64,000 nucleotides of DNA from Blattabacterium cuenoti (GTDB lineage: Bacteria; Bacteroidota; Bacteroidia; Flavobacteriales; Blattabacteriaceae): positions 248,001 through 312,000 of the forward strand of contig NZ_CP059206.1 of the NCBI RefSeq assembly GCF_014252015.1, read 5' to 3'. The translations under genes were made by a program, and so were the position numbers. Position 1 is the stretch's first letter; each line of letters begins with the position of its first letter. Positions 55,228 to 64,000 of this stretch are shown in pieces. The notes below the pieces were generated by a model, which worked only from the letters and a program-made list of their open reading frames with translations, ran no database searches and was not told the origin of the DNA.

Positions 55228-56534
55228 TTTATAGGTTCTGCAATCATAATTCCATCCTTATCTATTTTTTTAATGAATACATCTTGTAATGTATTTTCAT
55301 ATGTAGAAGAATTGTATGAATTTAATAACATTTTAGTTCTAATATAATTTTCTGTATATCCATATAAATATTCTTTATTATGGGAATTTTTTTCGAATAA
55401 TACGGTTTTTTTAGTATCAATTTGCCTTTTACAAAAAAAACGATATTTTTTATTTGAAAGGACTCTCAAAACTTGATTTCGCTTCCTTTGTATTTTTTTA
55501 GATACATTTTCCTGTATTGTACTGGATTTTGTATTGGGTCTAGAAGAATAGGTAAATATGTGTAAATATGAAATTTCTAATTTTTTCAAAAAATGATAAG
55601 TTTCCAAAAAATGTTTATATGTTTCTCCAGGAAAACCAACAATAAGATCTGAACCGATATAAGCATCTGGCATGAAACATCTAATTTTGTTTACTTTTTC
55701 TTGATAAAATTCTCGTCTGTAACGTCTATGCATTTTTCCCAATATATAATTGCTCCCAGATTGTAAAGGGATATGAAAATGAGGGACAAAATGTTTGCTT
55801 TTAGACAAAAATTCAATACATTCATCTTGAAGCAAATTAGGCTCTATAGAGGATAAACGTATTCTTCCTTTTTCTTGTATTTGATCTACAGCTTGTATTA
55901 AATCAAAAAATGTATATAACCGTGTATTTTTTCCATAATCTCCTATATTGACACCTGTTAACACGATCTCTTTTACTCCTTTATTAAAAAGAAATCTAAT
56001 ATTTTTCAATATATTTTCTATACTCTCAGAACGAGAGGGGCCTCTTGACATAGGAATAACACAATAACTGCATTTATAATCACATCCATCTTGTATTTTT
56101 AAAAAGGAACGAGTTCTATCTCCAACAGAAAACGATGGTAAATAAGTTTTTTTAGAAATAATTTTTGTATAATCTTTTTTTTTTAAGAACCATTTTCTAT
56201 TAATATAATCTATAATTTTAAATTTTTCTTCATAGCCTAAAACGAGATCTACTCCAATAATAGAAGACACTTCTTTAGGATTCAGTTGAGCATAACATCC
56301 TATGGCTACAAGAAAAGCTTTTGAATTTTTATTCCTAGCAGAACGTACAATATGCTTAAATTCAATTTCTGCATTTCTTGTTACAGAACAACTGTTGATC
56401 ACATAAATATCTGCATAACTTTTGAAAGGAACATGTTGATAATATAAGTTAGAAAACTTTCTTGCTATGGTAGAGGTTTCTGCGTAATTAAGTTTACACC
56501 CCATGGTATAAAATGCTACTTTTTTTTTCCCCAT
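55224..56534 (-). CDS. mtaB: tRNA (N6-threonylcarbamoyladenosine37-C2)-methylthiotransferase MtaB
   Basis: A 436-residue radical SAM methylthiotransferase: three N-terminal cluster cysteines in MGCKLNYAET, NSCSVTRN and GCYAQLNP, then the radical SAM motif QDGCDYKCSYCVIP (about 148-161), GVNIGDYG, and SDLIVGFPGET (about 293-303). The N-terminal MGCKLNY and NSCSVTRNAE style is of the MtaB rather than MiaB type. It makes ms2t6A37. Lies alone on the minus strand before the peroxiredoxin gene in transcription order. Confidence 0.9.
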   Translation of the reverse strand: MGKKKVAFYTMGCKLNYAETSTIARKFSNLYYQHVPFKSYADIYVINSCSVTRNAEIEFKHIVRSARNKNSKAFLVAIGCYAQLNPKEVSSIIGVDLVLGYEEKFKIIDYINRKWFLKKKDYTKIISKKTYLPSFSVGDRTRSFLKIQDGCDYKCSYCVIPMSRGPSRSESIENILKNIRFLFNKGVKEIVLTGVNIGDYGKNTRLYTFFDLIQAVDQIQEKGRIRLSSIEPNLLQDECIEFLSKSKHFVPHFHIPLQSGSNYILGKMHRRYRREFYQEKVNKIRCFMPDAYIGSDLIVGFPGETYKHFLETYHFLKKLEISYLHIFTYSSRPNTKSSTIQENVSKKIQRKRNQVLRVLSNKKYRFFCKRQIDTKKTVLFEKNSHNKEYLYGYTENYIRTKMLLNSYNSSTYENTLQDVFIKKIDKDGIMIAEPIN

Positions 56535-56588
56535 TTATTCTTGTCTATCTTTCATTTTCATTGTACAATTATCTTATTCTCTACTAAA

Positions 56589-57215
56589 CTAAGATGAAAA
56601 ATAATCTTCAATCCCACTATGACTAGCTTTTATAGCTTTTTTTCCTTTTGTCCAATTTGCTGGACATACTTCTCCACTTTTTTCATAATATTGAAGAGCA
56701 TCTATCATCCGAATAGCTTCATGTACATTTCTTCCTAAAGGAAAATCATTAATTAAAAGATGTTTTATTATTCCTTCTTTATTTATCAAAAATAATCCTC
56801 TATAAGCAATAAGTTCTCCCGTAGCTTTCAATCCTTCATTATTGCAAATCCAATCTCCAGACAACACTCCATAGTTATGAGATATAGTCTTATTAATATC
56901 AGAAACAATTGGGTAAGTTATTCCATGTATTCCTCCTTTTTCTTTTGGCATCTGCAACCAAGCCCAATGAGACTGTTCTGTGTCCGTAGAAACAGCAATA
57001 ATTTGTACATTTCTCATTTCAAAATCCTTAATTTTTTCTTGAAATGCATATATTTCTGTGGGACAAACAAAAGTAAAATCTTTAGGATAAAAGAAAAGTA
57101 AAACATATTTACTTCCTTTAAATTGTTCTAAAGTAAAATTTTGGACAATATCTTTCCCATTTAATACCGCACTAGCCGTAAAATTAGGCGCTTTTTTTGA
57201 AATTAATGTATTCAT
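56589..57215 (-). CDS. 2-Cys peroxiredoxin (AhpC/Prx)
   Basis: A 208-residue protein from the ATG at 57215 (MNTLISKKAPNF, preferred over 57236). Peroxidatic Cys in DFTFVCPTE (about 47-55) and resolving Cys in GEVCPANW (about 167-174) mark a typical 2-Cys peroxiredoxin of the AhpC/Prx1 type. It removes hydrogen and organic peroxides. AhpF is not present nearby, so the reductant is not shown here. Confidence 0.92.
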   Translation of the reverse strand: MNTLISKKAPNFTASAVLNGKDIVQNFTLEQFKGSKYVLLFFYPKDFTFVCPTEIYAFQEKIKDFEMRNVQIIAVSTDTEQSHWAWLQMPKEKGGIHGITYPIVSDINKTISHNYGVLSGDWICNNEGLKATGELIAYRGLFLINKEGIIKHLLINDFPLGRNVHEAIRMIDALQYYEKSGEVCPANWTKGKKAIKASHSGIEDYFSS

Positions 57216-57270
57216 TTTTTGCGTGTTTATATACACGAATTTACCAAAACTTAAAAAAATAAAAAAATAA

Positions 57271-57295
57271 TTTTTCTAGTAAAACTAGTAAAAAA
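57271..57295. terminator. Weak inverted repeat downstream of dnaG
   Basis: CTAGT (57276-57280), 3-base loop, ACTAG (57284-57288) with flanking T- and A-runs. Located between the dnaG stop and the peroxiredoxin gene, where a terminator would help, but the stem is only 5 bp. Confidence 0.3.
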
Positions 57296-57300
57296 AAGAA

Positions 57301-59133
57301 TCACACATATCTGTGTAATTTTTTATAAAGTTCATTTTTTATGTTTGTTAAATGCATAATTTTTTTTAGGAAAGCTTTTCTATCCTCATCTTTTGCAAGA
57401 TAATTCTGATAATGTATGATTTCTTTTTGAATCAATTTAGAAATATATAAAGATTTATATATCAATAAAATATCACTAATATATTGATTCATGTGATCTT
57501 CTTGATAGGAAACTTGTATTCCTTTCCTATCCCATTTGGATAATGAATAGAATTTTGTTTTTTTTTTATAAAAGAATTTCGATAGATCTTTTTTTTTATT
57601 TTGTAAACAAATTTGATCAAATATTTCTTGATTCTTCTTCAAAGAAAAATGTAAATTCCAGCATTTAAAAACGTGCGATATTTCTTCTAAAACCGTTGTG
57701 TTGTGTTCTTTTTTTTTTATAATTTTATTTCCATGATTTAAAATCAATTGAATTAATTCTTCTTCAATAACAAGAAGAATATTTTTTTTTTTTGAAAAAA
57801 ACGTTGGATCTCCCTCGACCTTAATTGTACTAAGTTTTTTTTCATTTTTTTCGTTTATTCTTTCCAATTCAGAAATCAAAACTTTTTGACGAATATTTAG
57901 TACTTTAGAAGCTTCTTGCAGATATAATTCCTTTTGAATAACATTGGATATTTTTGAAATACTATTCAAAATATTTTTGACCAAAAATGATTTTTTTATG
58001 GGATCATCTTTATGGAATTTTTCATATATTTTTTGTTTAAAGGAAACAAAATTGTAACTATTTTTTGCTACAAAATTTTTAAGTTGAGAAAAAGAATATT
58101 TTTTGGAGATAAAATCTGGATCTTCTCCGTTATAAATAAATAAAATGCGTAAATTCATTTCTTGTTCTAGCATCATATTAATTCCTCTTAAAGAAGCTTT
58201 AATTCCAGAACGATCTCCATCATAAAAAAGAATAATATTTTTTGTAAATTTTTTTATTAATAGGATTTGATCCACGGATAGTGAAATGCCAGAAGAAGAA
58301 ACTACATTTTTTATACCAGATTGATGTAAAGAAATAACATCTGTATATCCTTCCACTAAATAACAAAAATTCTCTTTTAGAATGTTTTTCTTAGCTTGAA
58401 ACAAGCCATATAAAATTTTACTTTTTTGAAATATATTACTTTCTGATGAATTGATATATTTAGTGTAATATCTAGAATCAATATTCCTACCTCCAAAACC
58501 TATAACCCTTCCTGATAAATTGTGTATGGGAAACATTATACGTTGACGAAAACAATCAAAAAAATGATTGAATTTACTGAAAACAGTAAATCCAGATTTT
58601 TTTATATACCGTATTTTAAATCCTTTTTTTAATGCTGTTTCCGTAAATATATTCCAAGAAATAGGGGCATAGCCTAATTCAAATTTTTGAATTATTTTTA
58701 TATGAAAGCCTCTTTTATGAATCAAATAATTCAATCCATTCTCCTGTCCTTCTTTGGTAGAATGCAATTGATTAATAAAAAAACGTTTTGCATAATCTTG
58801 TATCAAGTATAATTTTTCATATTCTTCTTTCTCTTTTATATTTATATGATCAATCTTAATATCATATTTTTTGGCAAGAAAATGTAATGACTCCACATAT
58901 GTCAAATGTTCATGTTCCATAATAAAAGTGATAATATTCCCTCCTTTTCCAGAACTAAAATCTTTCCATATTTTTTTTGTAGGAGAAACTATAAGAGAAG
59001 GTATCTTTTCATTAGAAAAAGGACTTAGTCCTCTATAATTAAGACCACTTTTTTTTAATTCTACAAAATCTCCAATCACATCTTCTATGCAAGAAACAGA
59101 AAGTATTTTTTTTATAGTTTCTTTAGAAATCAT
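57301..59133 (-). CDS. dnaG: DNA primase DnaG without zinc ligands
   Basis: A 610-residue primase. The N-terminal zinc-ribbon position has YRGLSPFSNEKIPS and WKDFSSGKGGN, so the four expected Cys/His/Cys/Cys ligands are Ser37, Ser40, Asp58 and Ser61. TOPRIM catalytic residues are intact: LVEGYTDVISL (Glu, about 259) and FYDGDRSGIKA (Asp cluster, about 305-315). It makes RNA primers for replication. From memory, related Flavobacteriia primases show the same loss, so it looks ancestral. Followed on the minus strand by nothing but the intergenic gap; rpe lies upstream 8 bases away. Confidence 0.95.
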   Translation of the reverse strand: MISKETIKKILSVSCIEDVIGDFVELKKSGLNYRGLSPFSNEKIPSLIVSPTKKIWKDFSSGKGGNIITFIMEHEHLTYVESLHFLAKKYDIKIDHINIKEKEEYEKLYLIQDYAKRFFINQLHSTKEGQENGLNYLIHKRGFHIKIIQKFELGYAPISWNIFTETALKKGFKIRYIKKSGFTVFSKFNHFFDCFRQRIMFPIHNLSGRVIGFGGRNIDSRYYTKYINSSESNIFQKSKILYGLFQAKKNILKENFCYLVEGYTDVISLHQSGIKNVVSSSGISLSVDQILLIKKFTKNIILFYDGDRSGIKASLRGINMMLEQEMNLRILFIYNGEDPDFISKKYSFSQLKNFVAKNSYNFVSFKQKIYEKFHKDDPIKKSFLVKNILNSISKISNVIQKELYLQEASKVLNIRQKVLISELERINEKNEKKLSTIKVEGDPTFFSKKKNILLVIEEELIQLILNHGNKIIKKKEHNTTVLEEISHVFKCWNLHFSLKKNQEIFDQICLQNKKKDLSKFFYKKKTKFYSLSKWDRKGIQVSYQEDHMNQYISDILLIYKSLYISKLIQKEIIHYQNYLAKDEDRKAFLKKIMHLTNIKNELYKKLHRYV

Positions 59134-59141
59134 AATAATAT

Positions 59142-59795
59142 TTAATTTCCTAATTTCATTCTATGAATAATTTCTTTTGGGTTAGAATCAGAAAAAATAG
59201 CAGTTCCTGCTACCAATATATCTGCTCCATTTTTGAATAATGAAGAAGCATTTTCTAAATTAATTCCTCCATCTACTTCTATGAGAGCAGAAGAATCTTT
59301 TTTTAAGATTAAATCTTTAGTATCTTCTAATTTTTGATATGTTTGATGAATGAATTTTTGTCCACTATAACCAGGATTTACACTCATTAATAAAACAAAA
59401 TCTATATCTTTAATAATGTCTTTTAAAAGAAAAACTGGAGTATGTGGATTCACAGCTACACCTACCTTCATTCCATTTTCTTTAATAGAAGAAATTGTTC
59501 TGTTTAAATGAATACAAACTTCATAATGAATATGTAAATGATCGGCTCCACAAGCTTTTAATTGTTTTATATAAAGTTCTGGTTGTAAAATCATTAAATG
59601 AACATCCATAGGCTTATGGGCATATTTTTTTACATATTTAGTAAACAAAAATCCAAAAGAAATATTAGAAACAAAAGAAGAATCCATTATATCAATATGA
59701 AACCAATCTGCTTTACTTTTATTTAACATTTCTATATCACGGTATAAAAAAGCTAAATTTGCTGAAAGTAAAGATGGAGCTATAATTTTTTTCAT
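59142..59795 (-). CDS. rpe: Ribulose-phosphate 3-epimerase
   Basis: A 217-residue TIM barrel: APSLLSANLAFL, WFHIDIMDSSFVSNISFG (about 37-54, catalytic Asp and metal ligands), DVHLMI, HIHYEV, SVNPGYSGQKFI (about 140-151) and VDGGINLENA (about 174-183). It interconverts ribulose-5-phosphate and xylulose-5-phosphate, feeding the split transketolase at the other end of the window. Adjacent to dnaG (8 bases). Confidence 0.95.
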   Translation of the reverse strand: MKKIIAPSLLSANLAFLYRDIEMLNKSKADWFHIDIMDSSFVSNISFGFLFTKYVKKYAHKPMDVHLMILQPELYIKQLKACGADHLHIHYEVCIHLNRTISSIKENGMKVGVAVNPHTPVFLLKDIIKDIDFVLLMSVNPGYSGQKFIHQTYQKLEDTKDLILKKDSSALIEVDGGINLENASSLFKNGADILVAGTAIFSDSNPKEIIHRMKLGN

Positions 59796-59851
59796 ATTTT
59801 ATTAATAATTAAGAGTTTGTTAAGATATATAAGAATTTGAGAGGTATATTT

Positions 59852-60652
59852 TTATGAAATCATAGCTTCACTAATTCCAGTATGAGAAAAACCTCCATCA
59901 TGATATAAATTTTGCATGGTTACTTTTCTTGTTAAATCTGAAAAAAGTGTAATTATATAGTTAGCGCAATCTTGTGCAGAAGCGTTTCCTAACGGAGACA
60001 TTTTTTCAGATAATATTAAAAGTTGATTAAAACCTTTAATGGCTTTTGCTGATCGTGTTATACTAGGAGACTGTGATACGGTATTGACCCTTACTTTTTC
60101 TTTGATTCCCCAATGATAGCCAAAATTACGTGTAATACTTTCTAAATAAGATTTATAATCTGACATATCTCCATAATGTGGAAAACTTCGTTGAGAAGCA
60201 ATATATGTTATAGCTACAATAGAACCCCATTTATTCATCGCTTTTTTATTCCAAGCTGTTTGCATAATTTTATGATAAGATACAGCAGATATTTCCCATC
60301 CTTTTCTTAAAAATTCATAATTCAAAGAGGGATAAGTTAAACCCTTTCGTATATTCATAGACATAGCTATGGAATGCAATAAAAAATCTATTTTTCCTCC
60401 AAAATGATCTAATGTTTTTTCAAATAAAATATTAAGATCTGATATAGAAGTGGCATCTGCTGTAATCACCATAGATTTTGTTTTATGAGATAATTCGTGA
60501 ATTTTTCCTATTCTTAAAGAAGCTGGAGTATTGGTTAATACGAAAGATGCTTTTTCTTCATAAGCACGTTCTGCTACCTTCCAAGCAATAGAATCTTCAT
60601 CCAAGGCACCAAATATAATTCCTTTTTTTCCTTTCAATAAATTGTAAGACAT
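59852..60652 (-). CDS. fabI: Enoyl-[acyl-carrier-protein] reductase [NADH]
   Basis: A 266-residue short-chain dehydrogenase-like enzyme: LKGKKGIIFGALDEDSIAWKVA (about 5-26; nucleotide binding), SIAMSMNIRKG (about 93), and the FabI catalytic pair Tyr-x6-Lys in HYGDMSDYKSYLESI (about 159-173). It completes each fatty acid elongation cycle. The downstream gene is rpe (56 bases); metK precedes it by 15 bases. Confidence 0.93.
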   Translation of the reverse strand: MSYNLLKGKKGIIFGALDEDSIAWKVAERAYEEKASFVLTNTPASLRIGKIHELSHKTKSMVITADATSISDLNILFEKTLDHFGGKIDFLLHSIAMSMNIRKGLTYPSLNYEFLRKGWEISAVSYHKIMQTAWNKKAMNKWGSIVAITYIASQRSFPHYGDMSDYKSYLESITRNFGYHWGIKEKVRVNTVSQSPSITRSAKAIKGFNQLLILSEKMSPLGNASAQDCANYIITLFSDLTRKVTMQNLYHDGGFSHTGISEAMIS

Positions 60653-60667
60653 AGTTAAAATGTTTAA

Positions 60668-61936
60668 CTAAAAATACCTATTTTTTGAAATATTAAATAT
60701 ATCCTTTATAACGGACAAATAGTCCAACTTTTCCCATGTAAAAAGTTCTACTTCTTGTTCTTTTTGATTCCCTTCTATATCCAAAAAAGACTTATACACT
60801 TTTTTTGGAGTTTTTCCCATATGTCCATATACAGATGTTTCCTCATACATCGGTTGACGTAATTTTAATCTTTTTTCTATAGCATAAGGACGTAAATCAA
60901 AAATTTTTTTTATATTCAATGCAATGTTTTCATGATCTATCTTTGATTTACCATAGGTGTTTACAAAAATCCCTATGGGTTCTGCGATCCCTGCAGCGTA
61001 AGATATTTGTATAAGCAATTCATTTGAAATTCCTGCTGCCACCAAATTTTTAGCTATATGTCTAGCGGCATAAGCTCCAGATCTGTCCATTTTAGATGGA
61101 TCTTTTCCAGAAAAAGCTCCTCCTCCATGAGATCCTCTTCCTCCATAAGTATCCATTATAATTTTTCTTCCGGTCAAACCAGTATCCCCATGAGGTCCTC
61201 CCGTGACAAATTTTCCTGTTGAATTGATGTAATATTTTGTTCTATCCGTAAATAATTTTTTTACGTTTTTTATTTTTATATTATTTATAACTCTCGGAAT
61301 AAGAATATTTTTAACATCATGAACTATACGTTGATGCATTTTTTTTTTCGTATCAAATTCATCATGCTGAGTTGAAATGACAATAGCGTGAATATGTACC
61401 GGATCATTAGCATCAGAATATTCTAAAGTTACTTGAGATTTTGCATCTGGACGTAAGTAAGTCATTTTTTCTCCTTCATTTCGAATCTGGGAAAGTTCCC
61501 TTAATATATGATGTGATATTTCTAATGATAAAGGCATATAATTTTCAGTTTCTTTCACCGCATAACCAAAAATTATACCTTGATCTCCAGAACCTTGTTC
61601 TTCCTTTTTTGATCTTTGAATCCCCTCTAATAGATCTAAAGATTGTTCTTGAATAGAGGAAAGAACTCCACAAGAATCTGCATTGAATCTATATTCATTT
61701 TTAGTGTACCCTATTTTTCTAAGAATGTCACGAGCTATTTTTTGAACATTAACCCAGGTCTTAGAATTAACTTCTCCAGCTAATATAATTTGTCCCGTGG
61801 TGACTAAAGTTTCTATAGCTACTTTTGCATCTGGATCACACGCTAAAAAATGATCTAATATAGAGTCAGATATTTGATCTGAAATTTTATCAGGATGACC
61901 TTCTGAAACAGATTCGCTGGTAAATAAATAAGCCAT
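60668..61936 (-). CDS. metK: S-adenosylmethionine synthase
   Basis: A 422-residue protein with ESVSEGHPDKISDQISD (about 8-24, ATP-binding His and Asp), GEVNSKTWV, GSGDQGIIFGYAV (about 116-128), GGPHGDTGLTGRKIIMDTYGG (about 245-265) and GGGAFSGKDPSKMDRSGAY (about 271-289). It supplies SAM for RsmH, RsmG, RlmB, TrmD and MtaB encoded here. Starts a run of minus-strand genes metK-fabI-rpe-dnaG. Confidence 0.97.
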   Translation of the reverse strand: MAYLFTSESVSEGHPDKISDQISDSILDHFLACDPDAKVAIETLVTTGQIILAGEVNSKTWVNVQKIARDILRKIGYTKNEYRFNADSCGVLSSIQEQSLDLLEGIQRSKKEEQGSGDQGIIFGYAVKETENYMPLSLEISHHILRELSQIRNEGEKMTYLRPDAKSQVTLEYSDANDPVHIHAIVISTQHDEFDTKKKMHQRIVHDVKNILIPRVINNIKIKNVKKLFTDRTKYYINSTGKFVTGGPHGDTGLTGRKIIMDTYGGRGSHGGGAFSGKDPSKMDRSGAYAARHIAKNLVAAGISNELLIQISYAAGIAEPIGIFVNTYGKSKIDHENIALNIKKIFDLRPYAIEKRLKLRQPMYEETSVYGHMGKTPKKVYKSFLDIEGNQKEQEVELFTWEKLDYLSVIKDIFNISKNRYF

Positions 61937-61982
61937 TTTTAGGACTAAGAAGTATTTTTTTTATATAAATAATGTAAATTAC

Positions 61983-63053
61983 CTAATTTTTATTCTGAAT
62001 TTTAATAGATTCTTTATGTAACATTTTAAAAATTCCTTCAAGCAATTCTTCAGAAATTCCTAAACTTTTTCCAAAGTTAATAGATTTTTTCAAAAGATCT
62101 TCCCATCTACTGGGCTGCAAAATCGCAATATCTGAATATTTTTTCAAAACGCCTAATTTTTTGGAAATATTCATTCTTTCTGCTAAAAGCGTAATAATAT
62201 TTTCATCTAGTTCATCAATTAAAATCCTAAAAGAATCTAAATCTCTTTTACTTTTTTGATCACATTTCTTGATACATGTTAATTCTTCTAACATTTCCAA
62301 AAGATTTTCTGGAGTAATTTGTTGTTGAGCATCGCTCCAAGCATGATCAGGATCACAATGACTTTCTATCATTAATCCTTCACATTGAAAATGATAAGCT
62401 TTTTTTGTTATATCCAAAATACCTTCTTTATTTCCACAAATATGTGAAGGATCACATATAATAGGAATTCTAGGTAGAAGGCTCCTAAAATTTAACAAAA
62501 GATTCCAATTAGGTTGATTACGATATTTTGAGTTTTTGTAGGTATAGAATCCACGGTGTATGACTCCTAATTTTCTAACTCCTTTATCCGACAAACGTTC
62601 TAAAGCTCCTATCCATAATTCTATATCAGGATGAATAGGGTTTTTTACCAAAATGATTTTATTATTTTCACCTTCCAAAGCATCTGCTATTTCTTGAATT
62701 GTAAAAGGACTAGCCGTGCTTCTAGCTCCTATCCAAAGAACATCTATTTCAAAAGAAATGGCTAATTTAACATGTTCTGCATTAGCTATTTCTGTAGCAA
62801 CCATTAATCCCGTATTTTTTTTTACCTTATGAAGCCATTCAAGTCCTATTTGTCCAACTCCTTCAAAAGTATTAGGTTTAGTTCTAGGTTTCCAGATTCC
62901 AGCTCTAAATACTTGTACATGAGAAGGATTCAACCTATTGGCAGTTTCTAATATTTGTAGTTCACTTTCTGCGCTACAAGGTCCAGATATAATAAAAGGT
63001 TGATTCCATTTATCAATCCAAGATCTATCTATACTATTATTTAATTTTTCCAT
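61983..63053 (-). CDS. Bifunctional 3-deoxy-7-phosphoheptulonate synthase/chorismate mutase
   Basis: A 356-residue fusion from the ATG at 63053 (a GTG just upstream is the alternative). Residues about 15-255 are a KDO8P-type DAHP synthase: ISGPCSAESE, AGIWKPRTKPNTFEG (about 53-67), WIGARSTASPF, VKNPIHPD (catalytic Lys), CDPSHICGNK and ESHCDPDHAWSDA. Residues about 265-356 are an AroQ-type chorismate mutase (LDSFRILIDELDENIITLLAER...). It links entry and branch point of aromatic synthesis. Next to tyrA. Confidence 0.93.
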   Translation of the reverse strand: MEKLNNSIDRSWIDKWNQPFIISGPCSAESELQILETANRLNPSHVQVFRAGIWKPRTKPNTFEGVGQIGLEWLHKVKKNTGLMVATEIANAEHVKLAISFEIDVLWIGARSTASPFTIQEIADALEGENNKIILVKNPIHPDIELWIGALERLSDKGVRKLGVIHRGFYTYKNSKYRNQPNWNLLLNFRSLLPRIPIICDPSHICGNKEGILDITKKAYHFQCEGLMIESHCDPDHAWSDAQQQITPENLLEMLEELTCIKKCDQKSKRDLDSFRILIDELDENIITLLAERMNISKKLGVLKKYSDIAILQPSRWEDLLKKSINFGKSLGISEELLEGIFKMLHKESIKIQNKN

Positions 63054-63081
63054 CACAATACATTTAATTTACACATATTTT

Positions 63082-63924
63082 TTATCTTTTATATTTTATA
63101 TCATTTGCCTTTTTCATATATCGATCTATTTTTATAAATTCTTTGTTTATTAAATGATTACGAAATTTATTTAGATGATCAATATAAGAATTGATAGCTT
63201 GAATCATATTTTTTCTATTCGCAATAAAAATGGGCAACCATGTTTCAGGTTTACTTTTCGCTAAACGTGTAGTTGAATCTAATCCACTTCCCATCATATT
63301 ATTAAAAATTTTTTCTTCATTTTTAAATTTTGTTAAAACTGTACTAGCTAAAGCAAAGGAAACTACATGAGGTAAATGAGATATATAAGCAATATATAAA
63401 TCATGTTCTTTAGAGGTCATATAAATCATACGCATTTTCATAATAGAATAAATTTTTGTAACGACAGACATTGCATCTGGAGCACTAAGTTCAGAATCAC
63501 AAATGATGCATTTTTTTTGATAAAACAAATCAGAATGAGCTGAAATAGGTCCAGAATTTTCAATTCCCGCAATCGGATGTGTAGCTACAAAGCGACTCCT
63601 TTTAGGATGAGATAAAATTCTATTACAAATATCATATTTAGTCGATCCCGTATCTAAAATAACTGTATTATTACTGATTTTATCCAAAATATTTTGAAGT
63701 ATTTTATCTATTCCATCTACGGGAATAGATAAAACAATTACTGAAGATTGCATAATAAGATCCTGTAAAGGAATTATTTCATCTACAATTCCAAGTTTTA
63801 CAGCATGTAAAGCATTTTCTTGATTTGAATCTGTTCCTATAAATTTATCTCCAAAATTGGATTTTCTCAATCCTAAACTAATAGATCCACCAATCAATCC
63901 TAATCCGATTATTCCAATATTCAT
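63082..63924 (-). CDS. tyrA: Prephenate dehydrogenase
   Basis: A 280-residue NAD-dependent enzyme: Rossmann start GIIGLGLIGGSISLGLRK (about 3-20), LSIPVDGI, HPIAGIENSGP with the catalytic His (about 116-126), and HDLYIAYISHLPHVVSFALA (about 173-192). It oxidises prephenate to 4-hydroxyphenylpyruvate, the tyrosine branch. Start overlaps the preceding aminotransferase stop by 4 bases (ATGA), so these genes and the DAHP synthase fusion form an aromatic operon. Confidence 0.93.
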   Translation of the reverse strand: MNIGIIGLGLIGGSISLGLRKSNFGDKFIGTDSNQENALHAVKLGIVDEIIPLQDLIMQSSVIVLSIPVDGIDKILQNILDKISNNTVILDTGSTKYDICNRILSHPKRSRFVATHPIAGIENSGPISAHSDLFYQKKCIICDSELSAPDAMSVVTKIYSIMKMRMIYMTSKEHDLYIAYISHLPHVVSFALASTVLTKFKNEEKIFNNMMGSGLDSTTRLAKSKPETWLPIFIANRKNMIQAINSYIDHLNKFRNHLINKEFIKIDRYMKKANDIKYKR

Positions 63925-64000
63925 GAAAAAATTCTATTTTTCGCCTGTTCCAAAATTTTTACGGGACAACACATAGAAAACCTTACATATCCTTTTCCAT
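63921..64000 (-). CDS. Aminotransferase class I, C-terminal end only
   Basis: The minus strand entering from the right edge reads 25 residues, GKGYVRFSMCCPVKILEQAK and five more, then TGA at 63921-63923. The GxGYVRFS pattern is the substrate-arginine segment of class I aminotransferases. Its location immediately before tyrA in an aromatic operon suggests an aromatic/prephenate aminotransferase. The rest lies outside the window. Confidence 0.75.
   Translation of the reverse strand, partial: GKGYVRFSMCCPVKILEQAKNRIFS

Noticed and set aside
1..64000. Mobile elements, prophage, defence or secondary-metabolite clusters
   Set aside because: No transposase, integrase, phage structural genes, polyketide/peptide synthetases or restriction enzymes were recognised, and gene order is dense housekeeping throughout.

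Overview
The window looks like a chromosomal segment of a reduced, AT-rich Flavobacteriia-type bacterium. The best match by gene content and style is Blattabacterium, the cockroach/termite endosymbiont; this is inferred from recall of the family, since no search was run. The grounds are: low GC with A/T-ending codons; long A and T homopolymers inside genes; genes that abut or overlap by a few bases; no mobile elements; Bacteroidetes-type -7 promoter boxes (TAnnTTTG) and no Shine-Dalgarno signals; and Flavobacteriia-type proteins (split transketolase, DAHP synthase-chorismate mutase fusion, OmpA with calcium-binding-type repeats, PiT transporter with a PhoU-like tail, mevalonate pathway decarboxylase). 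No stretch over 300 bases lacks a gene.

Layout. 1-2754 (minus): aroA (cut by the left edge), a MazG-like pyrophosphohydrolase and the two transketolase halves. 2816-12192: smpB, an OmpA-like porin, tatC, ychF, an M42 peptidase, dapF, an HtrA protease, an LptF/LptG permease and tgt. 12275-28067: a long plus-strand division and cell-wall (dcw) cluster rsmH-ftsL-ftsI-murE-mraY-murD-ftsW-murG-murC-ftsQ-ftsA-ftsZ followed by hisS. 28062-36809: pnuC, a phosphopantetheinyl transferase, mrp, a decayed purine nucleoside phosphorylase, murB, a YtxH/holin-like pair, rlmB, pheS, a conserved unknown, a CvpA-like protein and a LuxE-like protein. 36806-49992: PiT transporter, ruvA, der, trmD, argH, gyrB, uppP, truB, rpsP, tRNA-Gln, a GltP-type symporter, mvaD and tRNA-His. 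50008-64000: aspartate aminotransferase, rsmG, an amidohydrolase, lysS, lipB, mtaB, a peroxiredoxin, then a minus-strand run dnaG-rpe-fabI-metK-DAHP synthase/chorismate mutase-tyrA and the end of an aminotransferase.

How the genes fit together. Peptidoglycan synthesis is nearly complete (murB, C, D, E, G, mraY, ftsI/W plus uppP and the meso-DAP gene dapF). Aromatic and other amino-acid synthesis (aroA, DAHP synthase, tyrA, aminotransferases, argH, dapF) fits a nutrient-provisioning symbiont. Translation, RNA modification and replication genes make up the rest.

Most notable observations. murD is split by a frameshift at a run of nine A. mvaD carries an A15 tract and has no ATG. The purine nucleoside phosphorylase reading frame is intact but has lost most of its catalytic motifs. 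DnaG and Tgt both lack their zinc ligands. A perfect 48-bp palindrome overlaps the tatC stop codon. The 5' end of murB carries a 58-bp tandem duplication. Four convergent gene pairs share a 4-bp stop overlap. I found no CRISPR array, insertion sequence, prophage or obviously new defence-type system; the interest lies in genome decay, compaction and slippage.
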